A stretch of 64,000 nucleotides of DNA. It comes from Paludibacteraceae bacterium. GTDB lineage: Bacteria; Bacteroidota; Bacteroidia; Bacteroidales; Paludibacteraceae. The notes beneath the pieces are model-generated. The model did no database searches, was not told the origin of the DNA, and was given only the letters and a program-made list of their open reading frames with translations. A program made the translations under genes and the position numbers. Shown here piece by piece: positions 19,440 through 29,169 of this stretch. The DNA is taken from positions 124,001 to 188,000 of the forward strand of contig JAFTIM010000004.1 of assembly GCA_017456885.1 (NCBI GenBank), written 5' to 3'. How positions within the stretch are numbered: position 1 is the stretch's first letter; each line of letters begins with the position of its first letter.

Positions 19440-20332
19440 ATGAAAAAATCATTTTTAAAACTATCACTCGTTTCCTTGATTCTTGTTTTTGCCCTAAATG
19501 CTTGTAAAAACGACAAGGATATTAACGATGTTTACAACAACGATACAAACAGCGAGCAAAAAGACGAAAACAACAATCAGGAAACGCCCGTATTGCCTTC
19601 TATCTGCGGTCAATGGATTAGCCAAGACGGAACGACCATTATCGACATTAAAGCATCGCATGCCGATAGTGTGATTATTGCTACTACCGATGGCACTACC
19701 ATAAAACGAATTTGGCAATACCCTATTGGCAACGACATCGACTCGGTGGCTACGGAAGGTAATTTTATCACTCTCGAAGCTCAAGACGTTTACCAAGACG
19801 CTTACGGAAGCATCTGCACAAGTTACGAACCTACCATATTCAATTGGTCGGAGCTTACAGAAGAGTCGGTTGTCATCGACGAGGTTTCATATCAAAGGAA
19901 TAGTGAACTTATTGCAATTCCCGCATGGTTGAGCATTTATAAAAATGGGAAGCATCAAGCACGGTTGATTATGGCAGATTGTCAATTGACGCAACGGCAA
20001 ATTTCGATTTTGTAACTTACCCGAAGGACAACAATTCCGCACTACGTCAGTTTTATTGTTCGGCAACGGGGAAAGCCATGGGCGGATTTATAAACATCAC
20101 GGCCGACCCGATGGGGCCATGGAATATGACTATTACCTACAGTGCAAACACCAAACTGTCAGGGAATATCTACATCACAAATTGCAACTATTCTTACACA
20201 ATTCCTGTTGTAAACAAAACTGTTTCTTTCAACGAATTGAGTTGCGATTTCAGCGAATTGGAAGAGAATAGCGTTTATATTGAAACACAGATGTTTAACA
20301 GAGAGTTTAAAGCAACAGCTTTCGCCAAATAA
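19440..20332 (+). pseudogene. Lipoprotein gene interrupted by a frameshift
   Basis: The first reading frame (19440-20015) encodes a lipoprotein signal (lipobox LNAC) and a domain of about 160 residues. It ends in RLIMADCQLTQRQISIL and a stop. A second frame starting around 19979 continues with LSIDATANFDFVTYPKDN and runs to 20332 (FKATAFAK). The joint MADLSIDATANF reads naturally, so one base is probably missing or two extra are present near 19975-19985. Either a recent inactivating mutation or a sequencing error. Third gene after the two T9SS proteins and followed by a terminator. Confidence 0.6.
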
Positions 20333-20361
20333 CCTTTTCTATTTTTATAATGAGCGAAGCG

Positions 20362-20398
20362 ACCGAGAGAATATTGATATTCTCTCGGTTTTTTTTGC
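20362..20398 (+). terminator. Intrinsic terminator of the secreted-protein operon
   Basis: Twelve-base-pair stem 20362-20373 / 20378-20389, loop TTGA, then eight T. Confidence 0.9.
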
Positions 20399-20556
20399 AC
20401 ATCGCTGTCTTTTATCAGTTCGGCAATTCTCTTTCCGAGTTCGTTGGCTATGTCGGACAGTTGAGTGTAGAACACGTCCTTTTTTACCTTGTTGGCGGCG
20501 TGTAAATTACGATTCCCTGCCATAGATTGATAGTTTTGTGCATCACTATCAATCAT
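20395..20556 (-). pseudogene. Remnant of an EcoRI-type adenine-specific DNA methyltransferase (N-terminus only)
   Basis: The reverse strand encodes MAGNRNLHAANK followed by VKKDVFYTQLSDIANEL, which matches the N-terminal signature of EcoRI-family adenine methyltransferases (ANKxKKDEFYTQLSDIExEL). After about 40 residues the similarity ends and the frame runs through the antisense of a terminator, so only a stub remains. An ATG at 20523 (MAGNRN) is the likely original start; another at 20556 adds 11 residues. It begins about 35-70 bp after structured element C on the same strand, suggesting element and gene arrived together and the gene was then deleted. Confidence 0.6.
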
Positions 20557-20590
20557 GTAAACGGATAAAAAAAGTGCGAGTTTTTCTATA

Positions 20591-20763
20591 CGTGTTCACG
20601 AAGAGACTGACAATAACTCCGTTTAAACCATAGATAAACTCACACCAAACGGTGTGAGCATTAACTTTTTGGTTTAAATTAGGAATACTACAATCCCTTG
20701 AACACTATAATTTTCCAAATGTTGTTAAACAATAAGGTTTGTCAGTCTTTTGTTTTGAACACG
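20591..20763 (-). ncRNA. Structured element C (long hairpin, GCTCACAC-capped)
   Basis: Pairing read from sequence: 20591-20597 / 20757-20763 (7 bp), 20604-20613 / 20739-20748 (10 bp), 20622-20630 / 20670-20678 (9 bp), tip CTCACACC / GGTGTGAG at 20639-20646 / 20651-20658 (8 bp, loop AAAC). About 60 extra nt on one arm (20679-20738) can fold into two small hairpins. The block GTGAGCATTAACTTT at 20654-20668 matches GTGAGCATCAACTTT in element A. Sense is taken as reverse strand, pointing at the methyltransferase remnant. The least similar of the four elements in its flanks. Confidence 0.55.
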
Positions 20764-20847
20764 AGAAATAGTTAATGCTGTTATAAAAAATGTACAATTA
20801 CGCTTAATTGCAAAGGGGATAAACATCAATTTACCCCCTCAAAAAAG

Positions 20848-20919
20848 TACCCTCATACGGAATCGAACCGTAATCAAAGGAACCGGAATCCTCCATTTTA
20901 TCCATTAAACTATGAGGGC
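20848..20919 (-). tRNA. tRNA-Arg (anticodon CCG)
   Basis: 72 nt, reverse strand. Acceptor GCCCTCA / TGAGGGT (first pair G-U), D stem GTTT / AAAT, anticodon stem GAGGA / TCCTT with loop TTCCGGT (anticodon CCG, reads CGG), T arm TACGG-TTCGATT-CCGTA, discriminator A. CCA is not encoded. A -7-like TATCTTTG lies 11 bp upstream (complement of 20931-20938). Confidence 0.93.
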
Positions 20920-21037
20920 AAAATCTTTGGCAAAGATAGTGAAAACAAGATGATGTTTTGCAAGTAAAACAAAAATATTCATTCGTCAATATCATTATTA
21001 AAAAAGTTACACTATCTTTGCAACGCAATTTCAGCAT

Positions 21038-21108
21038 TGCCCCATTGTGTAATGGTAGCACAGCAGATTCTGGTTCTGTATGTCAGGGTTCGAGTCCTTG
21101 TGGGGCAA
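21038..21108 (+). tRNA. tRNA-Gln (anticodon CTG)
   Basis: 71 nt. Acceptor TGCCCCA / TGGGGCA with the U1-A72 pair typical of bacterial tRNA-Gln, anticodon stem GCAGA / TCTGT and loop TTCTGGT (anticodon CTG, reads CAG), T loop TTCGAGT, discriminator A, CCA not encoded. Promoter -7 box TATCTTTG at 21013-21020. Divergent from tRNA-Arg. Confidence 0.95.
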
Positions 21109-21154
21109 CAAAGAAAGGGGAAAAGCCAATACTTGCGAGTCGAGTATTGGCTTT

Positions 21155-22714
21155 TTACTTTTTCGGTTCGAGCATAGCTATCGGCACAAGCATTTCTTCG
21201 AGCGAAATGCCACCATGCTGAACCGTATCTTTGAAATAATTCACATAATAGTTGAAATTGTTCGGATAAGCGAAAAAGTCGTTTTTTGTGGCAAAAATAT
21301 ACGCCGAACTCATATTCGGTTTGGGCAATCCGACTTTTTCGGGATTACGCACCTCGAACACCTCTTTTTCGTTGTACGACAGCGACTTACTCACTTTATA
21401 CCGTAAATTCACATTCGTGTTTTTATCGCCCACCACGCGTTGCGGGTTGGTTACTTTCACAGCCCCGTGGTCGGTGGTAACAATGAGTTTGACATTTTGT
21501 TTTGACAACTCTCGGAACAAATCGTGAGCAAACGAGTGCTCAAACCACGAAAGCGTAAGTGAGCGGTAAGCCTCTTCGTTGTTGGCCAATTCGCGTATCA
21601 TTTGCGACTCGGTACGGGCATGCGACAACATGTCGATAAAATTCAGCACACAAACGTTCAAATCGTTGTGCAGCGTTTTTGGCAAGAGTTCCACTAGTTT
21701 TTCGCCAAAGGCGGAATTGTTCACCTTACGATAGACAAACGTGTAAGGCTTGCGAAAACGCTTTATTTGCGAAGCAATCAACGCCTCTTCGTTCTGGTTT
21801 TTGTTTTCTTCGCCCTCCTCCTCTATCCATAGTTCGGGGAATGTCTGCTGCAACTGCAACGGCATCATGCCCGAAAAAATAGCATTGCGGGCATATTGAG
21901 TTGCCGTAGGCAGAATGCTGCAATAAACATCGTCGTCGGTAATGGTGAAATACTGGCTTAAAATGTTATCGCGAATAATGCGCCATTGGTCAAGACGAAA
22001 ATTGTCTATCAAGAGGAAAAACACCTTTTCGCCGGCATCGAGCAACGGAAACACCTTTTTTTTGAACACATCGGGGCTTATCAACGGGCGTGTATCGGGA
22101 TGCTCAAACCACGACAAGTAGTTCTTTTTGATAAATTTTGCAAAAAGGTTGTTGGCATCGTTTTTTTGCATCAAAAGCAGTTCGTCCATCTCGTTTTTTG
22201 TATTGGCCAACTCCAACTCCCAAAAAACGAGTTTGCGATACACCTCCACCCAATCTTCGTACAAAAACGACTCGTTGATTTGCATTCCTATCTGCCCAAA
22301 ATCGGAACGATAGTTCGATGTTGCCTGCTCTTGTATAATGTCTTTTTTGTGAATGTTCTTTTTCAGTGCCAGCAAAATCTGCTTCGGATTGACGGGCTTG
22401 ATAAGGTAATCGGCTATTTTGTTGCCAATAGCCATATCCATGAGATTCTCTTCTTCGCTTTTGGTTATCATGACAATAGGCACCGTGGCATCTATTTGCT
22501 TGATTTTCGCAAGTGTTTCCAAACCGCTTATTCCCGGCATATTCTCATCAAGAAAAATAATGTCGAAATGTTGATTCTGACAAATGTCAATGGCATCTTG
22601 TCCGTTGGTTGCCAACGTAACCTCATAGTTTTTTTCTTGCAAAAAAATCACGTACGGACGCAATACATCTATTTCGTCGTCTACCCAAAGTATCTTATCT
22701 TTTCTTGTATTCAT
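21155..22714 (-). CDS. porX: PorX: response regulator with PglZ domain, T9SS regulator
   Basis: About 519 residues from the ATG at 22714 ([16 protein letters not shown]). This start is preferred because it overlaps the porW stop as ATGA. Residues 1-125 are a CheY-type receiver: the DDE pocket at about 10-13, phospho-acceptor Asp in IIFLDENMPG at about 54, conserved Lys in YLIKPVNP at about 104. The rest is a PglZ alkaline-phosphatase-like domain (LIDNFRLDQWRII, VTTDHGAV). PorX is known to control T9SS with the PorY kinase and the SigP sigma factor; porY is not in this window. The PglZ half acts as a phosphodiesterase in studied homologues. Confidence 0.93.
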   Translation of the reverse strand: MNTRKDKILWVDDEIDVLRPYVIFLQEKNYEVTLATNGQDAIDICQNQHFDIIFLDENMPGISGLETLAKIKQIDATVPIVMITKSEEENLMDMAIGNKIADYLIKPVNPKQILLALKKNIHKKDIIQEQATSNYRSDFGQIGMQINESFLYEDWVEVYRKLVFWELELANTKNEMDELLLMQKNDANNLFAKFIKKNYLSWFEHPDTRPLISPDVFKKKVFPLLDAGEKVFFLLIDNFRLDQWRIIRDNILSQYFTITDDDVYCSILPTATQYARNAIFSGMMPLQLQQTFPELWIEEEGEENKNQNEEALIASQIKRFRKPYTFVYRKVNNSAFGEKLVELLPKTLHNDLNVCVLNFIDMLSHARTESQMIRELANNEEAYRSLTLSWFEHSFAHDLFRELSKQNVKLIVTTDHGAVKVTNPQRVVGDKNTNVNLRYKVSKSLSYNEKEVFEVRNPEKVGLPKPNMSSAYIFATKNDFFAYPNNFNYYVNYFKDTVQHGGISLEEMLVPIAMLEPKK

Positions 22715-25461
22715 TTCTTTTGCGTGATAATGTTTTTCCGATAAAAATCCAAATAGTCGTCCCAACCGAAATTGGGCGTTCCCAAAAGGTTATAATTATC
22801 CTCCGAAATAAACAGATAATTCGATTGCACAATATGCAAATGCAAGGAGTTTTCGGCATCAATTGTTTTGAAATACCATTGGGCGTCTTTCAAATTTTCG
22901 AGTCCCGAAACCACCAACCAATGCACATCTTCATTCCTTTTAACTATCTTTAAATCAAAATCTTTAATCAGAAATTTCGAGAAATTAAACGCTGCCAAAT
23001 CATACATAAACACGTTGGCAACGGCTTGTACTCCGTTCACATCAAAAACAATCATAAACGGCACAGCGGTTTCTGGTTGAAACGCTTGTTCGGTATTCGT
23101 TTCGCTTTGTTTCTCTTCGGTTTCAACCTCTCGGCGAGTAAGGAGCGTGCCGTGCGAAGAGCCTTGTTGGGCTTCTTTACCCTGCCCCATTAAGGCAAGA
23201 ATATCTTTCGACATCGAGGTTACGTCGCTTTGCGGATACAACTCCACCAAACGTTCCAATGCCTGTTTGAAAGTTTCGGCAGGTTGTGTTTTACCTATCG
23301 ACATTGCATTCAGAAATGCAAACTTCGGCATCAATGCAGACACTTGGTAATGCTCGTTCATGTAAAGATAATTGTTCTTCACCTCTTCAAAATTTCCGAT
23401 TGTGTAGGCCTTATAAGTAGCCTCGTAAAGCGAATCCTGTTTCTGATACATATCTGACATGGTCAATACATAATCGGATTGTGACAGAATGTGTGCAAAC
23501 GAACTTTGAGGGAACTGTTTTAAAATCAGACTACTATAATGCTGTGCCAACACCTCGTCGCCACGTTTTTTAGCTATCTGATAACAATAAAAATAACTAT
23601 CTGCTATTTTTTCGTGTTCGGGGAAACGCTTTTGCAACTGTCCGAAAGCATCAAGCGCCATCTCGTCATCCTCCAATTTCAACGAATAAATATATCCCAA
23701 ATTGAAAAGCGAGTTGGCTATCATTTCGTTCGATTGTTTGAGTTTTGCAGGGGTATTTGGCAATTGATTGAGGTAATACTCCGGTTTCTTGTTGTCGGTA
23801 ATGTTCGATTGTCCGCTGTCGGTGCTTTCGTCATCGCTATTGTCGGCGTACATATTTTCCGTTTCGTCCACAACCGCCATTTTGTTCTGCCTACGCCAAT
23901 TATCTTCCAAACGGCGATTACCCCATTTTCGCACAAATTCCGACTTGCCTTTATTTATCAAGTTCGTATTGTAGAAATACCAATCGGTAGAAGATGCTTG
24001 AAAATTGGGCAACGTAGAGGTATTGGCAGCAGCTCGTTGTGCGGCATACGCATCTTCCTCTTCTTTCTGGCGAAGGAGTTCTTCCTCTTTTATAACATTC
24101 TCAATCACTTTTTCGATAAAAGCCAACTGTTCGTCTTCAGGCATCAGGGCAATACGTTGCAGGCTGTCTTGCAAAACCACCGTCTGATAATCGACAGACA
24201 ACTCCGAAAGCACCTCTGCCCTATTCGACACTCGTCGGTATTCCTCGTGCTCCGTAGTAAGTATTTGCGAGGCATCCGAATAGCATGGTTGTGCCTCCAA
24301 ATAATTTCTTTTATCGTAATACAAATCGGCCAATTTTATTTCTGCCGTTGCCTTTTCTATGCCATTTCGGGTGCTGCTTTCCACCGCTTTTTTATAAGCA
24401 TCGATGGCCGACGATTCATCGCCGTTTTTCAAATACACATTGCCTTGCGCAAAATAGATTTGATCCAAGAACTCTTTGTTGCGTACATCTTTTGCCATCT
24501 TTTTCAACGACTTCAGCACTTTTTTCGAATCGCCTGCAGCTGCCAATTGGGCACTATTTATTTGAGCATTAAAATTCATTGTGTACGACGACGCTGTTTT
24601 CATCACTTGTCGGAAGCAATTATTGGCTTCTTTTTCGTTGCCCAACATTTGATAAACCTGCGCCAACACATACAAATTACGAGTTCGCTGCGTTTTGGTC
24701 CGTTCGTGTTCTACCGCCGATTTTAAAAACGGGACAGCCTCTTCATATCGTTTTTGTTTTAAAAACAAATCGGCATTTGCACCCTCGTACAAAGCCAACA
24801 ATTTGTAACCCACCTCATTCGGATTAACCTTTGCCAACACCTCTTCGGCTTCGTACAACCAACCCATTTCGGCATAAGCTCTTGCTTGCCATATTTTTGC
24901 CTCCAAAACCACATCAGGCTCCGTGGAATAGTGCCGCATGATATACGAAAACGTGGCTACGGCTCCCATAAAATCGCCTTTGTGCAATTCGGCTTTTCCT
25001 TGCAGCATCCAAGCATATTTTAATTGTGAATTGTACTCTTCTTTTTTCAGAAAAGCCTGATACTTGGCATCTTTTGCTTTTTTACGATCAATTTTGGGCT
25101 TTTTCTGTATCGAATGAAGTTTTATTGCTTTTCGGCATTTTTCAATGGTTTTATTCATTTCGCCCTCGACCGACTTTCCATTGTCGGGTATGCCGATTGG
25201 GTACAACGGCAAGAGTTTTGAATAATCGTCGCGGGCTTCCTCGTTTAGTTTTTTTATGCCTTCTTTGTACGACTCGTTCCCATTGAAGTAAATGTTGTAA
25301 TGAGTAACCAACGCATGATAATTGCGTGTTGCCCAATTGTTTTTACGCACCGAACATGCCGACAAAAACAATAACAGCAAAAAAAGGCAGATGTAAGTTT
25401 CTTGTTTTTTCAAATCACCCGAATTTTTATCGGTTACAAAATTACAGATTTCTTCAGACAT
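22711..25461 (-). CDS. porW: PorW/SprE-like TPR lipoprotein of the type IX secretion system
   Basis: 916 residues. N-terminal lipoprotein signal with [12 protein letters not shown], lipobox Cys at about residue 36 (long n-region; an internal start is possible). Next come many helical TPR-like repeats, for example [28 protein letters not shown] and [16 protein letters not shown], a low-complexity D/S/T stretch near 530, and a C-terminal domain. Size, lipobox and TPR layout match PorW/SprE, an outer-membrane T9SS accessory protein linking the trans-envelope motor and the translocon. Its stop overlaps the porX start by 4 bp. Divergent from hisB. Confidence 0.85.
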   Translation of the reverse strand: MSEEICNFVTDKNSGDLKKQETYICLFLLLLFLSACSVRKNNWATRNYHALVTHYNIYFNGNESYKEGIKKLNEEARDDYSKLLPLYPIGIPDNGKSVEGEMNKTIEKCRKAIKLHSIQKKPKIDRKKAKDAKYQAFLKKEEYNSQLKYAWMLQGKAELHKGDFMGAVATFSYIMRHYSTEPDVVLEAKIWQARAYAEMGWLYEAEEVLAKVNPNEVGYKLLALYEGANADLFLKQKRYEEAVPFLKSAVEHERTKTQRTRNLYVLAQVYQMLGNEKEANNCFRQVMKTASSYTMNFNAQINSAQLAAAGDSKKVLKSLKKMAKDVRNKEFLDQIYFAQGNVYLKNGDESSAIDAYKKAVESSTRNGIEKATAEIKLADLYYDKRNYLEAQPCYSDASQILTTEHEEYRRVSNRAEVLSELSVDYQTVVLQDSLQRIALMPEDEQLAFIEKVIENVIKEEELLRQKEEEDAYAAQRAAANTSTLPNFQASSTDWYFYNTNLINKGKSEFVRKWGNRRLEDNWRRQNKMAVVDETENMYADNSDDESTDSGQSNITDNKKPEYYLNQLPNTPAKLKQSNEMIANSLFNLGYIYSLKLEDDEMALDAFGQLQKRFPEHEKIADSYFYCYQIAKKRGDEVLAQHYSSLILKQFPQSSFAHILSQSDYVLTMSDMYQKQDSLYEATYKAYTIGNFEEVKNNYLYMNEHYQVSALMPKFAFLNAMSIGKTQPAETFKQALERLVELYPQSDVTSMSKDILALMGQGKEAQQGSSHGTLLTRREVETEEKQSETNTEQAFQPETAVPFMIVFDVNGVQAVANVFMYDLAAFNFSKFLIKDFDLKIVKRNEDVHWLVVSGLENLKDAQWYFKTIDAENSLHLHIVQSNYLFISEDNYNLLGTPNFGWDDYLDFYRKNIITQKK

Positions 25462-25496
25462 TCAGAAAAGCAGCCCGACAAATCACAAATTATTCA

Positions 25497-25504
25497 TACT
25501 TTTG
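25497..25504 (+). promoter_or_regulatory. -7 promoter element of hisB
   Basis: TACTTTTG (TAnnTTTG) 17 bp before the hisB start; no clear TTTG at the matching -33 position. Confidence 0.5.
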
Positions 25505-25521
25505 TAAAAAGAATTAAGAGT

Positions 25522-26622
25522 ATGAAAAAACGTGTTCTTTTTATCGACCGCGACGGAACTTTGATTGTAGAACCTCCCGTAACTTTTCAAGTAGACACCT
25601 TGGAACAATTGGAGTTTTTACCCGGCGTCATCCGTAATCTTTACTTTATAAAAAAGAATCTCGATTTTGAGCTTGTCATCGTTACCAATCAAGACGGATT
25701 GGGCACTGCAAGCTATCCGCAGGCACATTTTGACAACGTGCAAAACAAAATGTTGCAGGTTTTTCGCAACGAGGGTATCGTATTCGACGAGATATTGATA
25801 GACACCTCTTTCCCTGAAGAAAACAAACCGACCAGAAAACCAAATACGGGATTGCTCACGAAATATTTTTCCGAAGCGTACGATTTGGAAAATTCCTATG
25901 TCATTGGCGACCGCAAATCGGATATGCAATTGGCAAAGAATTTAGGTTGCCGAGGAATTTACATCGGGACGGAAACCATTGATTTTGAGAATTGTAAAAC
26001 GTTTGACTCTTGGGATAAAGTGTATGACTATTTGTTTGCAGGCGAGCGTACTATTGCCATTCGACGGACGACCAAAGAAACCGACATTGCCGTAGAATTA
26101 TCGCTTGATGGTAAAGGAAGTACTTCGGTATGCACGGGGTTGCATTTTTTTGACCACATGCTTGAACAAATAGGAAAGCATTCCGGCATCTCGCTTAAAA
26201 TTGTTGCAAAAGGCGACATGCACGTAGATGAACATCATACGATTGAAGACACCGCAATTGCACTTGGCGATGCGCTCCTCAAAGTTTTAGGCGACAAAAG
26301 AGGTATTGAACGTTACGGATTCTGTTTGCCGATGGACGATTGTTTATGCCAGACGGCACTCGACTTCGGAGGTCGTTCGTGGTTGGTGTTCGATGCAAAA
26401 TTCAAGCGTGAATACGTAGGGGATTTTCCTACCGAAATGGCACTCCATTTTTTCAAATCGTTAAGCGATGCGGCTCGTATGAATTTAAACATCAAAGCCG
26501 AAGGCGAAAATGAACATCACAAACTCGAGTCCATTTTCAAATCGTTTGCCAAAGCACTGAAAATGGCAGTAAAAAGAGACATTTACAACTACCAACTACC
26601 ATCGACAAAAGGTGTTTTATAA
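25522..26622 (+). CDS. hisB: Bifunctional histidinol-phosphatase / imidazoleglycerol-phosphate dehydratase
   Basis: About 366 residues from the ATG at 25522 ([15 protein letters not shown]). Residues 1-165 are a HAD phosphatase: nucleophile in [15 protein letters not shown], and acidic motif [11 protein letters not shown]. The second domain is IGP dehydratase with [15 protein letters not shown] and [14 protein letters not shown] metal-binding histidines and a C-terminal [18 protein letters not shown] repeat of the motif. Steps 7 and 9 of histidine synthesis. The zinc loop of E. coli HisB (CxH...CxC) is replaced by [11 protein letters not shown] with no Cys. No other his gene is nearby; kdsB follows with no gap. 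Confidence 0.95.
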   Translation: MKKRVLFIDRDGTLIVEPPVTFQVDTLEQLEFLPGVIRNLYFIKKNLDFELVIVTNQDGLGTASYPQAHFDNVQNKMLQVFRNEGIVFDEILIDTSFPEENKPTRKPNTGLLTKYFSEAYDLENSYVIGDRKSDMQLAKNLGCRGIYIGTETIDFENCKTFDSWDKVYDYLFAGERTIAIRRTTKETDIAVELSLDGKGSTSVCTGLHFFDHMLEQIGKHSGISLKIVAKGDMHVDEHHTIEDTAIALGDALLKVLGDKRGIERYGFCLPMDDCLCQTALDFGGRSWLVFDAKFKREYVGDFPTEMALHFFKSLSDAARMNLNIKAEGENEHHKLESIFKSFAKALKMAVKRDIYNYQLPSTKGVL

Positions 26623-27378
26623 ATGAAATTTTTAGCCGTTATACCTGCACGCTATGCTTCGACACGTTTTCCCGGGAAGCCATTGGCATTGATTGGCGAC
26701 AAACCTATGATACAACACGTTTACGAACAAGCGAAAAAAGCTGTCGAAGACGTTGTGGTGGCAACCGACGACAAACGTATTTACGATGCGGTAGAGGCTT
26801 TTGGCGGGAAAGTGTTACTTACAAGCGACAAACACAGAAGCGGCACCGACCGTTGTTTTGAAGCATTGCAGAAAATGTCGGGTGAATATGATGTGGTTAT
26901 CAACATTCAAGGCGATGAACCGTTTATTCAGCCCGAACAAATTGAAACGCTGAAAGCGTGTTTTACCGATCCGAAAACGGAAATAGCCACATTGATAAAA
27001 CCTTTTGACAAAGATGCGTTATGGGACGATTTGTCGTCGCCCAACACGCCGAAAGTGGTCATCAACAAACGAATGGAAGCCATGTTTTTCAGCAGAAGCG
27101 TCATTCCTTATTTGAGAGGGACAGACAGAACAAAATGGCTAAAAACACATACCTATTACAAACATATCGGGTTGTATGCTTACAAAACAAACATATTGGC
27201 AGAAATCACTGAATTAGAGCCATCGGCATTGGAGAAAGCCGAAAATTTGGAACAACTGCGTTGGTTGGAAAATGGTTATTCCATCAAAGTAGGCATCACG
27301 CATCAGCAAACAATCGGCGTGGATACTCCCGAGGACTTGGAAAAAGCAAACTACATTTTTAACAAAACAAAAAAATGA
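26623..27378 (+). CDS. kdsB: 3-deoxy-manno-octulosonate cytidylyltransferase (CMP-Kdo synthetase)
   Basis: 251 residues, normal length. Nucleotide-binding opening AVIPARYASTRFPGKPLALI at 5-24 and conserved NIQGDEPFI at about 92, then ETLKACF. Activates Kdo with CTP for lipid A inner-core assembly. Starts immediately after the hisB stop and overlaps the following gene by 4 bp (ATGA), so hisB-kdsB-DUF4091 gene are probably one transcript. Confidence 0.96.
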   Translation: MKFLAVIPARYASTRFPGKPLALIGDKPMIQHVYEQAKKAVEDVVVATDDKRIYDAVEAFGGKVLLTSDKHRSGTDRCFEALQKMSGEYDVVINIQGDEPFIQPEQIETLKACFTDPKTEIATLIKPFDKDALWDDLSSPNTPKVVINKRMEAMFFSRSVIPYLRGTDRTKWLKTHTYYKHIGLYAYKTNILAEITELEPSALEKAENLEQLRWLENGYSIKVGITHQQTIGVDTPEDLEKANYIFNKTKK

Positions 27379-29165
27379 GCAAAAAATTCTTTTTTAAAAC
27401 CGTATTATCTATCGTCAGCATTCTTATCACACCGGTCATTGGAAATGCACAAGGCATAACCCAATTCGGCACGCCGACAAATCAAAATGCGTTTCCGAAA
27501 GGTGAATACATCGAACTTAATAACCCACAACCCACCGATATCAGTTCTTGGAAAAAAATAAACAAAACGCATGTAGTGTGGGGCTCCAAAAATATCCGTT
27601 ACGACAAAAATCGGATTCCGACAGCAATAAAAAGTTCGAGAAATCACAAAATAAAAGCATGGAAAGGCGAACGCGTCAATGCCCAACTCTTGGTTTTCGG
27701 AAATAAAGATTTGAATTTAAAAGTAACACACAAAGGCGACCTTACCGAAGAAATCAAAACTTCGTTTGTGCGTTATGTAATGACTGATGAGTTGAACAAA
27801 GACCGCCAAGGTGCGTGCGGACACCGACCGGACATCACCATTTTCGATTCTTCGCTGGTAGCCGATGTGTTGGATTGCATTTCAAAAGAGTTGCCCTATC
27901 GGAAAAATACGGTTCAACCTATTTGGGTACAAGTGCAAATACCGCAAAATATCAAAGCGGGAATTTATGAGATTACAATTTTTGTACAAAACAACGATGT
28001 AACGATTGACAAACTTCGCTTGAATATTGAGGTGATAAATCGCACACTGCCACAACCCGCAGACTGGGCATTTCATCTCGATTTATGGCAAAATCCATTT
28101 GCCGAAGCCCGTTATTTCCAAGTCGATTTGTGGAGCAAAGCCCATTTAGAAGCTATGCGTCCGACAATGGAAATGCTTGCAAAGGCGGGACAAAAAGTAA
28201 TAACGGCTTCTATCATGCACAAACCATGGGGAGGACAAACAGAGGATTATTTCGAATCGATGGTTACTTGGCGAAAAAACATCGATGGTAGTTGGCATTT
28301 CGATTTCGATGTATTCGATTGCTGGGTTGAATTTATGATGAGTTGCGGCATCAATCGGCAAATCAATTGCTACTCGATGATTCCGTGGAGCCTCTCGTTT
28401 CAATATTTCGACCAAGCAAGCAACAAACTGAAAACCATAGAAGCGACTCCATCTGACAGTGTTTATGTTGATGTATGGACCGAAATGCTAAAACAATTTG
28501 CCAGCCATCTGAAAGAGAAAGGTTGGTTTGATATTACAACAATAGCCATGGACGAACGTCCGAAAGAGCAAATGCTTTCGGTGTTTAACATCATCAGAAA
28601 TGCCGACAAGGACTTCAAAATATCATTGGCTGGAGAGTGGCACGAGGAGTTGGAGGCAGAGTTACACGATTACTGTATTGCCTACAAGCAGGATTTCCCC
28701 GACAGCATATTACAACGACGGAAAGAGAGACATCAAATATCGACGTTCTATACTTGTTGCACCGAGCCTTATCCTAACACATTCACATTTTCGCAACCTG
28801 CAGAAGCCGAATTTTTAGGTTGGTACACTGCCCTTACTGGACTTGACGGATATTTACGTTGGGCTTACAACAGCTATACATTGGAGCCGTTACTTGATTC
28901 GCGTTTTCGTTCTTTTGCTGCCGGCGACTGTTATATGGTTTACCCTGAAGGACGCAGTTCAATCCGCTTTGAAAAGTTGACAGAGGGAATTCAGAATTTC
29001 GAGAAAATAAGAATCCTTCGCAACGAATTTAAAAGCAAGAATCAAGCAAAAAAGATGGCGAAACTTCAAACCATTTTAGACTCTTTTTCGCGAGAAAACT
29101 TAAACGAGAAACAGATAACCGATATTGTCGAAAAAGCCAACAACGAGTTGTCAAAATTGCAATAA
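27375..29165 (+). CDS. DUF4091 domain, glycoside-hydrolase-like secreted protein
   Basis: 596 residues. Signal peptide (VLSIVSILITPVIGNAQG, cleavage near NAQ), an N-terminal beta-sandwich (about 60-220) and a TIM-barrel-like half with AFHLDLWQNPFA at about 228, TIAMDERPKEQM at about 390 and a C-terminal YLRWAYNSY segment. This matches the DUF4091 putative glycosidases that are common in Bacteroidales polysaccharide-use loci. The acidic residues in MDERP and HEELEAE could be catalytic, but this is a guess. Joined to kdsB by a 4-bp overlap; no susC/susD pair nearby. Confidence 0.78.
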   Translation: MSKKFFFKTVLSIVSILITPVIGNAQGITQFGTPTNQNAFPKGEYIELNNPQPTDISSWKKINKTHVVWGSKNIRYDKNRIPTAIKSSRNHKIKAWKGERVNAQLLVFGNKDLNLKVTHKGDLTEEIKTSFVRYVMTDELNKDRQGACGHRPDITIFDSSLVADVLDCISKELPYRKNTVQPIWVQVQIPQNIKAGIYEITIFVQNNDVTIDKLRLNIEVINRTLPQPADWAFHLDLWQNPFAEARYFQVDLWSKAHLEAMRPTMEMLAKAGQKVITASIMHKPWGGQTEDYFESMVTWRKNIDGSWHFDFDVFDCWVEFMMSCGINRQINCYSMIPWSLSFQYFDQASNKLKTIEATPSDSVYVDVWTEMLKQFASHLKEKGWFDITTIAMDERPKEQMLSVFNIIRNADKDFKISLAGEWHEELEAELHDYCIAYKQDFPDSILQRRKERHQISTFYTCCTEPYPNTFTFSQPAEAEFLGWYTALTGLDGYLRWAYNSYTLEPLLDSRFRSFAAGDCYMVYPEGRSSIRFEKLTEGIQNFEKIRILRNEFKSKNQAKKMAKLQTILDSFSRENLNEKQITDIVEKANNELSKLQ

Positions 29166-29169
29166 ATCG

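Noticed and set aside
20591-20763. 6S RNA or another single-copy housekeeping ncRNA
   Set aside because: 6S-like long hairpins are single-copy per genome; here four related copies lie in 64 kb, each tied to a different accessory gene.
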